A DNA stretch of 64,000 nt from Lysobacter auxotrophicus (GCF_027924565.1 NZ_AP027041.1:3286001-3350000), one strand, 5' to 3'; counted from the stretch's first letter, positions 50,865 to 61,466 are shown. Notes: a model not told the origin generated them from the letters alone. Numbers and translations are program-made.

Positions 50865-52603
50865 CCGGCGGTCTCCAGGCAAGGTTCGGCGATGGCTGCG
50901 CCGAGATAGCGTTCGCGCTTCTTCGGGCGAAGCCGGTGCAGGTCGACCTCGATCAGTCCGTCGACCGCGTCGCTGAAGGCCGGGTCCACGCCGAACGCGA
51001 GGAATCGCGCGCCGCCCGGCTCGCACAGGTCGGTGTATTGCTTGTAGAGCATCGGCAGCGTGGCGCCGAGCGCGTCGAGGTTGCCCTTGAGCACGCGGAA
51101 CGCCGTGGCCGCATCGACCTCGCCGAACTGCGGCGGCGCCGCCTGGTAGACGAAAGGCTGCCGCGACACCGCGCGTGCCGCGTCGCTGCCGTAATAGCGC
51201 GCGTAATACGCGACGATCTGTTCGCGCGCCGCGGGTGGCAGCGCGGCGCTGATCGACACCGGCCCGAACAGGTAGCGCACGTTCGGGTGCTTGGCCAGGT
51301 ACGCGCCGATGCCCTGCCACAGGTAGTCGATGCTGCGGCTGCCCCAGTAATCGGGCACGACGAAACTGCGGCCGAGTTCCATCCCCTGCGCGATGCGCGG
51401 AACGGCATCGTCGGCGTACTGGAACAGCGATGCGGTGTAGAACCCCGCGAGCCCGCGCTCGGCGAGCACGCTGGCACCGCGCGCGATGCGGTACGCGCCG
51501 GCGATCTTCGATGCGTCCGCGTCCCAGAGCACGATGTGCTCGTACCAGCTGTCGTAAAGATCCACGTCCAGCCGCTGGCCCGTGCCCTCGCCCACCGCGC
51601 GGAACGTGAGTTCGCGCAGGCGGCCGATTTCCTGCAGCAGCGGCGAACCGGCGGCGAGCCGACCGACGCGGATCTGCTTGCCGTCCGATGTCTGGCCGAG
51701 CAGCGGCATCGCCTCGACGCCATCGCGCACCTGCGCCGGATCGATCGCGTCGATCAGCGGTGCGATGAGCGGCACGACGCTCGCATCGACCGACGCGGCG
51801 GAGTTCGCGCGACGTCGCCCCAGCGAGAACAGTTCGCGACGCACGTCGCGCAGCAGCCGCTGCGGATCGCCGTCCGGCGGAAGCGAAAGCGGATGGCCGA
51901 TGCGCAACGCGATGCGATGCGCGCGCCGGGCGAACATCTCGCGCGCCAGCAGCGCGGTGCCGACCGGCTTGAACAGCGCCGAGGCGCCGTAGAACAGCGC
52001 GGAGTTGCGCGCTTCGATGCGCACCGGCAGCACCGGCGCACCGGCCGAACGTGCGAAGCGCAGGAAGCCTCGGCGCCAGCGCCCGTCGGTCACCCCGCGC
52101 AGGCCCAGTCGCGCCACTTCACCGGCCGGAAAGACGATCACGCACTGGTCGGCACGCAACGCGTCGTCGATCGCCGCGAGGCTCTGCACGCTGGGCCGAC
52201 CACCGAGAATGCGCACCGGCAGCAGCAGCCCGGACAGCGGCTCCAGCGCGCCGAGCAGGTCGTTCGCGACGATGCGCACGTCGCGGCGCACGCGGCCGAC
52301 GGCGTCGAGCAGCGCCAGCGCATCCAGCGCGCCGGAGGGATGGTTGGCGACGATCAGCAGCCGGCCAGAGGCGGGAATCCGCCCGAGTTCGGCCGCATCG
52401 ACCACGTAGCGCGCCTGCAGGTGATCCAGCCCCGCGGCGACGAAGTCGAAATCGCGCAGGTGGCCGTTCGCCGCGAGGAAGGCCTCGACCTGGTCGAAGC
52501 GCGACCAGCGGCCGATGGTGCGCAGCAGCGGCCGGGCGACCGTCGCGCGACGTCCCCGGAACCAGTGCGGAAAGCGTTCTTGCAGGCGGCGTTCGAGTGG
52601 CAT
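50861..52603 (-). CDS. Two-domain acyltransferase, OlsF-like
   Basis: 580 residues. The N-terminal half is a PlsC/LPLAT domain with the catalytic NHPSGALDAL (HxxxxD form; about 86-95) and the substrate segment VIFPAGEVARLG. The C-terminal half, from about 320, is a GNAT-like N-acyl transferase domain (LGRSFVVPDYWGSRSIDYLW). This order matches OlsF, the bifunctional enzyme that makes ornithine lipids. The start at 52603 is an ATG; a GTG at 52657 is possible. It shares an operon with the phosphoesterase. Ornithine or a related amino lipid as product is inference. Confidence 0.85.
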   Translation of the reverse strand: MPLERRLQERFPHWFRGRRATVARPLLRTIGRWSRFDQVEAFLAANGHLRDFDFVAAGLDHLQARYVVDAAELGRIPASGRLLIVANHPSGALDALALLDAVGRVRRDVRIVANDLLGALEPLSGLLLPVRILGGRPSVQSLAAIDDALRADQCVIVFPAGEVARLGLRGVTDGRWRRGFLRFARSAGAPVLPVRIEARNSALFYGASALFKPVGTALLAREMFARRAHRIALRIGHPLSLPPDGDPQRLLRDVRRELFSLGRRRANSAASVDASVVPLIAPLIDAIDPAQVRDGVEAMPLLGQTSDGKQIRVGRLAAGSPLLQEIGRLRELTFRAVGEGTGQRLDVDLYDSWYEHIVLWDADASKIAGAYRIARGASVLAERGLAGFYTASLFQYADDAVPRIAQGMELGRSFVVPDYWGSRSIDYLWQGIGAYLAKHPNVRYLFGPVSISAALPPAAREQIVAYYARYYGSDAARAVSRQPFVYQAAPPQFGEVDAATAFRVLKGNLDALGATLPMLYKQYTDLCEPGGARFLAFGVDPAFSDAVDGLIEVDLHRLRPKKRERYLGAAIAEPCLETAG

Positions 52604-52793
52604 GCGTCGCAGGCGGATCGCCCCGGCGGGGCTTTCGCCGCGGAAGGTTGGACGCACGCGGCGACACCGCGGTGGCGGTTTCGCGTCAGCGACATGACAG
52701 CGCCGCCGGCCCGCCGCCCTCGTTCAGGCGCCTTGCGCTTAACCACCGCGCAACATCTGCGTGGCGCACAATGCGCCGACCGGGACAAGCCTG

Positions 52794-52799
52794 TATCAT
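52794..52799 (+). promoter_or_regulatory. Possible -10 element of metK
   Basis: TATCAT 43 bp before the ATG. No good -35 was found at 16-18 bp. Confidence 0.35.
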
Positions 52800-52841
52800 G
52801 CCCGGCCATCCTTTCATCCGAATCAAGGGATATTGACCTCG

Positions 52842-54062
<1,221 letters not shown>

Positions 54063-54120
54063 GCAACACGCCTCACGAACGCCCCTCTCCCGCCCGCGGG
54101 CGATGGGTCGGACTGAGGGA

Positions 54121-54145
54121 AAAAGGCCGCGAAAGCGGCCTTTTT
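54121..54145 (+). terminator. Intrinsic terminator of metK
   Basis: AAAAGGCCGC-GAAA-GCGGCCTTTTT, with A and T runs flanking the stem; it could work in both directions. Confidence 0.92.
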
Positions 54146-54206
54146 CGTGCGGGCGACAGGGGCCCCGCAGCACGTCCGGATTCACTCACCGGGCCCCGTG
54201 AACCGC

Positions 54207-54212
54207 TAGAAT
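54207..54212 (+). promoter_or_regulatory. -10 element of ahcY
   Basis: TAGAAT, just before the riboswitch; start of transcription near 54219. The -35 is poor. Confidence 0.5.
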
Positions 54213-54220
54213 GTCGTGTT

Positions 54221-54297
54221 CCCACCGAGGGGCGCTGCAAGTCCGGAATTTCCCGGAATCAGGCTCGGCGGGACGCATACCGAATCAACGGCGCCCG
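54221..54297 (+). ncRNA. S-adenosylhomocysteine (SAH) riboswitch
   Basis: Conserved core in order: CCGAGGGGCGCTGCAAG (54225-54241), CAGGCTCGG (54260-54268) and AACGGCGCCC (54288-54297). CCGAG pairs with CTCGG, and GGCGC with GCGCC as the pseudoknot. The class binds SAH and raises expression of ahcY, the gene immediately downstream. The ATG is about 78 nt beyond the core. Confidence 0.92.
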
Positions 54298-54374
54298 GTT
54301 TGGCAGGCCATCACGGCCCGCCCCAACCCACCCTCTCCCGCGAGGGAGAACGGGACACAAACCGGAGCAATCTG

Positions 54375-55820
<1,446 letters not shown>

Positions 55821-55841
55821 TCCACGGCGGTATCGCAACGG

Positions 55842-55869
55842 AAAACGGGCGCTTCGGCGCCCGTTTTTT
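55842..55869 (+). terminator. Intrinsic terminator of ahcY
   Basis: AAAACGGGCGC-TTCG-GCGCCCGTTTTTT with a UUCG-type loop; strong. Confidence 0.95.
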
Positions 55870-55981
55870 GTCAAGGATTAAGCACAGGCGCAACAACCCC
55901 CGCGAGCAGCAACTGCCGGCGCGCCATCCATAGGTTCGACAGCGCGAACAAGCTCGACCTCATAGCGCAGTAAGTCTCCGA

Positions 55982-56698
55982 TTATGGATTCATCCCCTTC
56001 AGTCCTGGATCAGAGAAGCATCTGCTAAGGGGCTGACTCTGGACATCGCTAACTTCAAAGATCCTTCGTGCCACCTTGTTCACTTTCGCGCGAACACATG
56101 CGCAGCCGTAACCGGCAGTATCGTCCGTGCGAACCCAGTGCCCACGACGAAAACCGCCTTGTCCTAGAAGCCCACCATCCGGTCCCTTACGGGTGACCGA
56201 CCAACTCCCATCGCGATCACGCAGAGATACCTCGCTAGACCTACTTAGAGAAAGCCAGCCGCATCGCTTCTCCTCCCGGTTCTCCGCAATCAAGCTCGCC
56301 ATTCTAGGACCGTAAAAGGCTCCACCTGTCGGCACGGTCAGCAGCTTCCAGCTCAGCTGCTCACCGTTGCGAGACAATAGGGCCACACCGCCCGTAGCAC
56401 CAAAAGTTGAACTAAATTTGACGGAAGCAGTTTTTCCGTCCGTGCTCACCACGCCAGACAAATTGCTCTCTGCTGGATCGCAGTCAATCTTCGCGCCATG
56501 ACGCGTGACGTAACAGTAACTACCCATCAACCTCTTATCTTTAGCAATAAGATGAAGCTCGAATGTGGAGTACGGCGTCTCCCCAGCCGAGTCGCCTTGA
56601 GTTACCTCGACCCAGTCTCCAGAGAATCGATCAGGAAGGTCACCGGCCAGGCACCACTGGGGCATAGATAGCAAGAGCGCAAACGCAAAGCGTTTCAT
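55982..56698 (-). CDS. Exported protein, DUF4087-like C-terminal part
   Basis: 238 residues with a signal peptide (FALLLSMPQWCLAGD, cleavage near 18). The C-terminal ~110 residues show the pattern GWLSLS, WSVTRKGPDG, GHWVRTDDTAGYGCACVRA, RIFEVSDVQSQPLSRCF, close to DUF4087, a small periplasmic domain often next to T6SS or polymorphic-toxin genes. Two or three disulfides are likely. GC content is clearly lower than surrounding genes. It is translationally coupled to a preceding short ORF and lies at the distal end of the vgrG gene group, so an immunity or accessory role is possible (inference). Confidence 0.72.
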   Translation of the reverse strand: MKRFAFALLLSMPQWCLAGDLPDRFSGDWVEVTQGDSAGETPYSTFELHLIAKDKRLMGSYCYVTRHGAKIDCDPAESNLSGVVSTDGKTASVKFSSTFGATGGVALLSRNGEQLSWKLLTVPTGGAFYGPRMASLIAENREEKRCGWLSLSRSSEVSLRDRDGSWSVTRKGPDGGLLGQGGFRRGHWVRTDDTAGYGCACVRAKVNKVARRIFEVSDVQSQPLSRCFSDPGLKGMNP

Positions 56699-56971
56699 GG
56701 CGAAGCTCGCAGACAGTCGTCGACACGGTTATGCCAGCCTTTCAAGAACTTCACCTTCGCATTAGGAATGCCCTTACTATCCACAGTGAGCGAGGTGTAG
56801 TACGCCTTTCTTGAAACACCTATTCGTTGAACAAGATGCTCCTGGTCAGCGATCGAGTTTATTGCGTCAATCGTGATTCTCCCCATCACATTATTGACGG
56901 CGACCCAAACGTTCGCTCCGACTTGTTGCCAGCGAACGCACGCTGATACCCACTGCGCCCTTGTCAGTCAT
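56695..56971 (-). pseudogene. Small ORF with probable frameshift, T6SS island
   Basis: The ATG at 56971 overlaps the stop of the lipoprotein gene (ATGA), but its frame ends after 23 codons. One base out of frame, from 56961 on, a protein-like sequence runs to 56695: AQWVSACVRWQQVGANVWVA, then VNNVMGRITIDAINSIADQE, ending LKGWHNRVDDCLRASP. Removing one base in the AAGGGC run (56956-56962) joins them into a ~91-residue protein. If no frameshift exists, an ORF of 64 codons begins at 56889. Either form overlaps the next gene by four bases. Function not recognised. Confidence 0.5.
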
Positions 56972-57552
56972 TGTTTGACTTCCTCTTCAAACAGCCCTTC
57001 TGGGCACGTCGGCTGCACGTCATAGTCAAGGCCGTAGTAGAAGTGAGAGACGAGCTTCCCGTCCTGGCGCACAAATAGGTGACTACCTTCCTGGCTGAAG
57101 CAGGACGTGATGCGTAGCAGTCCAGATTCCGCACGAACAGTCACGTCATCCCCATCTATCGCCTGCGTCATCTCAGCTGCGTTGATCGCCACCACTCCGA
57201 TAAGCGGCTCGCGTGATTTGACTGGAGGAGCTTCAAATCTGAGCATCGACGCGCCTGTCTCCACATCCATCACTGTTTCGGCGGGCTGCTTTGGAAGCGC
57301 AGCGATGGCCGCCAGCTCGCGACAGCAAAGTGTTCCTCCGTCTCCCGACGGATACTGCATCGTCAACTTGTCACTGCGGTACAGATTTCCCGCGATATAG
57401 AGGTCTACCTTCGAATCCCGATAGACGGCAAAGCCGATCCGCACGGGCCCCTTGACCTCAGGCTGCGCGGCACTTGCCAAGGGACTGGTCACTTGAGAAG
57501 AGCAGGCACATGACAGCAGCACTGCCATAAGCAAGCAGATTTTTCCATTCAT
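56968..57552 (-). CDS. Lipoprotein of unknown function, T6SS island
   Basis: 194 residues. Lipoprotein signal with lipobox-like LLSCACSS (Cys near residue 14-16), so probably lipidated. The mature part begins PLASAAQPEVKGPVRIGFAV, with cysteines in GTLCCREL and ITSCFSQEG. No domain recognised. It starts 9 bp after an M15-like peptidase remnant and is followed by an overlapping ORF. Periplasmic or outer-membrane lipoproteins next to peptidoglycan-targeting T6SS effectors are often their immunity proteins; here that is inference. Base composition is AT-richer than average. Confidence 0.72.
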   Translation of the reverse strand: MNGKICLLMAVLLSCACSSQVTSPLASAAQPEVKGPVRIGFAVYRDSKVDLYIAGNLYRSDKLTMQYPSGDGGTLCCRELAAIAALPKQPAETVMDVETGASMLRFEAPPVKSREPLIGVVAINAAEMTQAIDGDDVTVRAESGLLRITSCFSQEGSHLFVRQDGKLVSHFYYGLDYDVQPTCPEGLFEEEVKQ

Positions 57553-57561
57553 GCCAGGACC

Positions 57562-57785
57562 TCAATGTCCGTCATCGGACCAGTGGGGCGGGTCGCTTGC
57601 GAGCTTCACGACGCCGTAGCTCTGACCGACCGTATGTTGATCACTTGAAGAGGAAATTCGGCAGGCGGCACCGCTAGCGTCGCGAACATCACTGCCAACC
57701 GCTCCGGAGATGGTCATGTCAATCGCACGGCGCTCGGTATGCCGGGAGGTAAGCGCTGCGGAATGGGCCATTGCATAGCCCGCTA
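57562..57785 (-). pseudogene. C-terminal remnant of M15-like peptidoglycan peptidase effector
   Basis: One base out of frame with the end of vgrG, an ORF continues to 57562. It has an ATG at 57771 (69 residues), but similarity-like sequence begins a few codons before it. It contains SRHTERRAIDMTI (zinc ligands H and D in the SxHxxxxAxD pattern) and SDPPHWSDDGH (third zinc ligand, PHW pattern), as in D,D- and L,D-peptidases of the M15 group used as cell-wall effectors. The N-terminal half of the domain is missing, so it is probably inactive. The remnant directly follows the VgrG deletion junction near 57785. Confidence 0.62.
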
Positions 57786-59386
57786 CGGTCGTGACCGATC
57801 TGGATCGTCTCGTCGTTGCCGACGTCCTCGCTGCGATCGTGACCGACCTTCGTCGTCTCGTCGTTCTCGACGACGATGTTCTGGTCCTTCTGCGCGTGGA
57901 CGAATATTTCTTCTTGCCCGGCTTCGTCTTCAAAGCGCAGCTCGTTGTAACCCTTGCCTTTGTGAGTTTGGGTTTTAAATGTCGTGCGCGTCTTGTGCAA
58001 CGGCAATTCATACGGCGGCCGATTCGCGGCGTTGTACGCTCGGCCGGTCACGATCGGCTGATCGATCCGTCCGTCCAGGAAGCTGACGATCACCTCGTGC
58101 CCCACCCGCGGGACCGCCATGAAGCCGTACATCGCCCCGGCCCAGCCCTGCGACACGCGGATCCAGCATGAACTGGATTCCTTGCGATCACCCTCGCGAT
58201 CCCAAGGGAAGTAGACTTTTATCCTTCCGTGAACATCGGTGTAGATCTCTTCATTCTCCGGACCAACCACTTCTGCGACTTGCGGCCCGTCGATCACGGG
58301 GTGCGGCGCTGGTTCGGGCTTCCAATCGTAATGGGCGGGGACGACCGTGGCGTTGTAGTCGTAGCGGCTTCCATGCTCAGCACCCGCCGCATCGGCCTCC
58401 TGCGAGACAGCCTGCTCGCCACGATGGCGCATCGTGATCACGCGCCAACGCACATTCAACGCTTCATTCGAATGCCCGGTCAGTTCGAACGCCAAGCCCG
58501 GCCATAGGCGTGCATCGTCGCCTTCGATTAGCGCGTGCTCGGCCAGGTTGCGTAGGCCGGACAGCTTGGTCCGCGTGAAAGGCCGGCCCACCTCGTCCTT
58601 CTTGTACCCCGCAGCATAGTCGTAGAACTCAAAATCACCCGCCGCTTGCTCGGCAGCCCAGGCACGGGTGCCGTGCTCCTGGTTGTACGGCGGATTGTGG
58701 AAACTGTACTCGCGTTGGGTCGCCCTCGTCGGCGCAAGCTGGCGACGGTGGGCGAAATGCCGCACGTGCGGCACCGGCGCGTCGCCGGCCGTTACGGGTT
58801 GATACAGGACTTCGCCATCGAGTGTGGGCGCGGTATCGATACGGTCGCTCAGCACTAACCTGGATTGCGCGCCTTCCGTCTGATGCCAATAGACGATGCC
58901 CTCTTCCGTCGCGAGCCGGTACAGGAATCGGTCGTCGTGTTCCCTGTATTGGACCGCGAACTCCCTGGGCTCGTGCTTAGCGAGGTAGGTCGTTTTGGCG
59001 CCTTGGAGGCGGTGTTCTTTCAGGACGGTCGCAAGGATCTCCGGCGCGTTGACCTGCTGGAAGATGCGGCTGTTGTGACGCAGCGCCAAGCGCGCCAACG
59101 GGGATTCGACCACGGCTCGATAGCGGGTGAAACGATGGCCGCTGTTGCCTTGCTCGAAGGCAGTGACAATGCCGGCCACGGTACGATCAGGGATGCCATC
59201 ACGCTCGATCGTGAAGACTGCGTCTTGGTCCAGTAGCCCCGCTCCGTCAATTGCGTCATCGACACTGGACAGCTCCAGGTTTAACCGAAACGCCTGCGAT
59301 ACGCCTTCGGTCAGCTCGAAACGCACTACGTCGAGCGATTGCTCGCCCACCAGGAATCTAAATCGCACATCCGATTGGTGCGCCAT
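57719..59386 (-). CDS. vgrG: VgrG T6SS spike protein, C-terminally truncated
   Basis: 555 residues from the ATG at 59386. N-terminal gp27-like half (QSDVRFRFLVGEQSLDVVRF, FAVQYREHDDRFLYRLATEEG) and gp5-like OB domain (VVGPENEEIYTDVHGRIKVYF, CWIRVSQGWAGAMYGFMAVP) are complete. The trimerisation repeats have only begun (EDVGNDETIQIGHDR) when the frame runs into about 18 unrelated residues and stops. Full-length relatives continue for 100-350 residues with more GNDxT repeats and a C-terminal domain. So the tip is cut by a deletion whose junction is near 57785. It may still fold but probably cannot carry its effector. hcp lies upstream. Confidence 0.88.
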   Translation of the reverse strand: MAHQSDVRFRFLVGEQSLDVVRFELTEGVSQAFRLNLELSSVDDAIDGAGLLDQDAVFTIERDGIPDRTVAGIVTAFEQGNSGHRFTRYRAVVESPLARLALRHNSRIFQQVNAPEILATVLKEHRLQGAKTTYLAKHEPREFAVQYREHDDRFLYRLATEEGIVYWHQTEGAQSRLVLSDRIDTAPTLDGEVLYQPVTAGDAPVPHVRHFAHRRQLAPTRATQREYSFHNPPYNQEHGTRAWAAEQAAGDFEFYDYAAGYKKDEVGRPFTRTKLSGLRNLAEHALIEGDDARLWPGLAFELTGHSNEALNVRWRVITMRHRGEQAVSQEADAAGAEHGSRYDYNATVVPAHYDWKPEPAPHPVIDGPQVAEVVGPENEEIYTDVHGRIKVYFPWDREGDRKESSSCWIRVSQGWAGAMYGFMAVPRVGHEVIVSFLDGRIDQPIVTGRAYNAANRPPYELPLHKTRTTFKTQTHKGKGYNELRFEDEAGQEEIFVHAQKDQNIVVENDETTKVGHDRSEDVGNDETIQIGHDRSGLCNGPFRSAYLPAYRAPCD

Positions 59387-59466
59387 GCTTTCGTCCTTTG
59401 CGCAGGAGCACCGAAGTCTCCTGACCTCTTGCAACGTGTTCTATAGGAGTGTTTCGTGGCCCGGCC

Positions 59467-59889
59467 TCAGCCCAGCAGAAAGCCGCTGTCGCCTTCGGTG
59501 AGCGTGCCGCCGTGATCTGTGACATCGCCCACCGTGGCCGCTGACTTGCCGTCAATCACGAAGCCCGACGAACCGCTGATGATGGTGGCGCGGAACCACT
59601 TCAAGGTGACGGTCGGCAGCATCTCGCCGGCGGCCAATGCGTTGTACATCAGCGGCACGGCCTTGTTCAGCGCGCAGGTGAACTTCAGCGGGCGGTGCAC
59701 GCGCTGGCCGGACGGCTGGCCTGACTGCGGATCGGTCGGCACGGTGACGATGTGCCTCACTTCCTGCACGAGGATCTCGTCCTCGTGGCCTTCGACGAAG
59801 GTGTTGCCAACGGAGTCGGCGGTGAACGCGCCCTGGGTGATGTTGCCCTGGGTCTTGCCCTGGAGGGCGATGTAGGCGGGGGTTGGCAT
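59467..59889 (-). CDS. hcp: Hcp-PAAR chimera (T6SS tube N-terminus fused to PAAR end)
   Basis: 140 residues from the ATG at 59889 (MPTPAYIALQGKTQGNITQG). Residues 1 to about 101 are typical Hcp (GHEDEILVQEV, DPQSGQPSGQRVHRPLKFTC, MLPTVTLKWFRA). Normal Hcp continues for some 65 residues with EHYFTI and DW blocks; here, in frame, the sequence switches to SGSSGFVIDGKSAATVGDVT and GGTLTEGDSGFLLG, which matches the C-terminal half of a PAAR spike domain. A deletion joining hcp to a PAAR gene explains it. It is unlikely to form tubes; whether it has any function is unknown. The alternative start at 59922 adds 11 residues. Confidence 0.72.
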   Translation of the reverse strand: MPTPAYIALQGKTQGNITQGAFTADSVGNTFVEGHEDEILVQEVRHIVTVPTDPQSGQPSGQRVHRPLKFTCALNKAVPLMYNALAAGEMLPTVTLKWFRATIISGSSGFVIDGKSAATVGDVTDHGGTLTEGDSGFLLG

Positions 59890-60300
59890 CGCCGAACTCC
59901 TTATCTCTTGTTGTAGTGCCACCGACGTTCATCAGTGGTCGATGGCAGGAACGCAATCACCGTGCCAACGCCTCAACACACGGCACATCAATGACTTGCT
60001 CATCGGCGAATACGCGCTCCGGCAATTTCTTGCCAGATCGCTGGCAAGTTCTTGCCAAAACGGCAACCTCTTGCCCGCGTCATTGCGCTGCACTTGGGTT
60101 ACGCGATGTACAAGCATTGTGCGAGCGCGACTCGCCACCATCGGGCAGCCGCGCGCTGGTACGTAGGAAAACCCCTGCGAAAAAAGTCGCGAAACAAAGG
60201 CGACGTTTACTCGCAGCGCCGAACATCTCCAGACTGGCCGCATAAAGACATGGCGATGGAACCGGTTGAGATCCCCAGAGTCGCAATCTCTATTTCGGCC

Positions 60301-60408
60301 TCACCAACCTGGCGTAGTCGCTCCCCTGGTCCCGCGGATGCGGAGCGCTTTGTGCCCACCCGTCTGCAGCATTGCGGCCAGAAATGCCGCGACAAGCATC
60401 CTTCCCAT
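60301..60408 (-). CDS. Possible short exported peptide or truncated gene
   Basis: 35 codons from ATG at 60408, preceded by a strong ribosome-binding site GAGGAGG six bases upstream. It opens MGRMLVAAFLAAMLQTGG, a hydrophobic signal-like start, then turns basic and stops at 60301. In another frame the sequence stays open further down to 60207, so it could be the start of a frameshifted secreted protein of the T6SS island. No homologue recognised. Confidence 0.3.
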   Translation of the reverse strand: MGRMLVAAFLAAMLQTGGHKALRIRGTRGATTPGW

Positions 60409-60540
60409 GCGTGCCTCCTCAGTTCCGCCCCACACCAGCGCTGGACTTCATGCGCTGACGCGGCACGTGAATCGAGGGAAACAGAGGTCCGAAATTGATG
60501 TATTTCTTGAGCAATACGCTTGTCTGATATCAATTAGCAT

Positions 60541-60552
60541 TCATCGCGATGA
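60541..60552 (+). promoter_or_regulatory. Palindrome upstream of metF
   Basis: TCATCGCGATGA, a perfect 12-bp palindrome 39 bp before the metF ATG, next to GATAGA (60556-60561), a possible -10. Could be a regulator site; the protein is unknown. Confidence 0.3.
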
Positions 60553-60591
60553 AGCGATAGACTGCCCACACTTCCCGCCGAGCCGGTGCGC

Positions 60592-61422
60592 ATGGCCACG
60601 ACCCCGATCAGCTTCGAGTTCTACCCGCCCAAGACCGACGAGCAGCGCGCGCAGCTGGACAAGACCGCAGCAAAGCTGAAATCGCACCAGCCCGATTACG
60701 TCTCCTGCACGTTCGGCGCGGGCGGTTCGACGTTGAGCTACACGCCCGAGACGGTCGAGCGCCTGCACACGCAGCATGGGCTGAGCGCGGCGCCTCACCT
60801 GTCGTGCGTGGGCGGCACGCGCGAGGAGCTCGGCGAACTGCTCGAGCGCTACAAGACCATGGGCTGCCGGCGCATCGTCGCGCTGCGCGGTGACCTGCCC
60901 TCCGGCATGGGCCATACCGGCGATTTCCGTTACGCGACCGAACTGGTCGAGTTCATCCGCCGCGAGCACGACGGCTATTTCCATATCGAAGTCGGCTGCT
61001 ATCCCGAATGCCATCCGCAGTCCGATGATGCGCTCGCCGATCTTCGCCATTTCAAGGGGAAGGTCGACGCCGGTGCGGATGGCGCGATCACGCAGTACTT
61101 CTACAACGCCGACGCGTATTTCCGTTTCGTCGACGATGCACGCCGCCTGGGTGTCGAGATCCCGATCGTGCCCGGCATCATGCCGATCTCGAACTTCTCG
61201 CAGTTGCGTCGTTTCTCCGATGCGTGCGGCGCGGAAATCCCGCGCTGGATCGGCAAGCGCATGCAGGCTTACGGCGACGACGTGGAATCGATCCGTGAAT
61301 TCGCGGCCGACTTCGTGGCCGACATGTGCCGCCGCCTCGTCGAGGGCGGTGCGCCCGGCCTGCATTTCTACACGCTGAACCTGACCAAACCGACGCTGTC
61401 GGTGCTCGCGCGGATGGCCTGA
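60592..61422 (+). CDS. metF: 5,10-methylenetetrahydrofolate reductase
   Basis: 276-residue FAD enzyme that reduces methylene-THF to methyl-THF, the methyl donor for methionine synthase (EC 1.5.1.54). TIM-barrel landmarks: ISFEFYPPKTDEQRAQL (catalytic Glu in FEFYPPK, residue about 10), VALRGDLPSG, IEVGCYPECHP and ITQYFYNADAYFRFV. Length is normal. The ATG at 60592 is preferred over a GTG six bases earlier. In related genomes metF follows ahcY closely; here it must use its own promoter because the T6SS island and a terminator intervene. Confidence 0.97.
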   Translation: MATTPISFEFYPPKTDEQRAQLDKTAAKLKSHQPDYVSCTFGAGGSTLSYTPETVERLHTQHGLSAAPHLSCVGGTREELGELLERYKTMGCRRIVALRGDLPSGMGHTGDFRYATELVEFIRREHDGYFHIEVGCYPECHPQSDDALADLRHFKGKVDAGADGAITQYFYNADAYFRFVDDARRLGVEIPIVPGIMPISNFSQLRRFSDACGAEIPRWIGKRMQAYGDDVESIREFAADFVADMCRRLVEGGAPGLHFYTLNLTKPTLSVLARMA

Positions 61423-61466
61423 AAACGCCGGTAAACGGCGCGATCTCACACGTCGCATTGACGGTA

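Larger units (their letters stand above)
59890..60591. other. Stretch between T6SS genes and metF
   Basis: Mostly gene-free. Composition drops in GC toward 60440-60580. A short ORF with a good ribosome-binding site occupies 60301-60408; nothing else is convincing. Repeated TTGCCA/TTGCAA-type words lie at 60024-60070 (CAATTTCTTGCCAG, AAGTTCTTGCCAAAACGGC). This region probably holds the outer boundary of the island. Confidence 0.5.

Noticed and set aside
55982-60591. Prophage remnant instead of a T6SS island
   Set aside because: VgrG and PAAR resemble phage tail parts, but Hcp with the HEDEILVQEV block and the effector-like remnant are T6SS features; no capsid, integrase or lysis genes.
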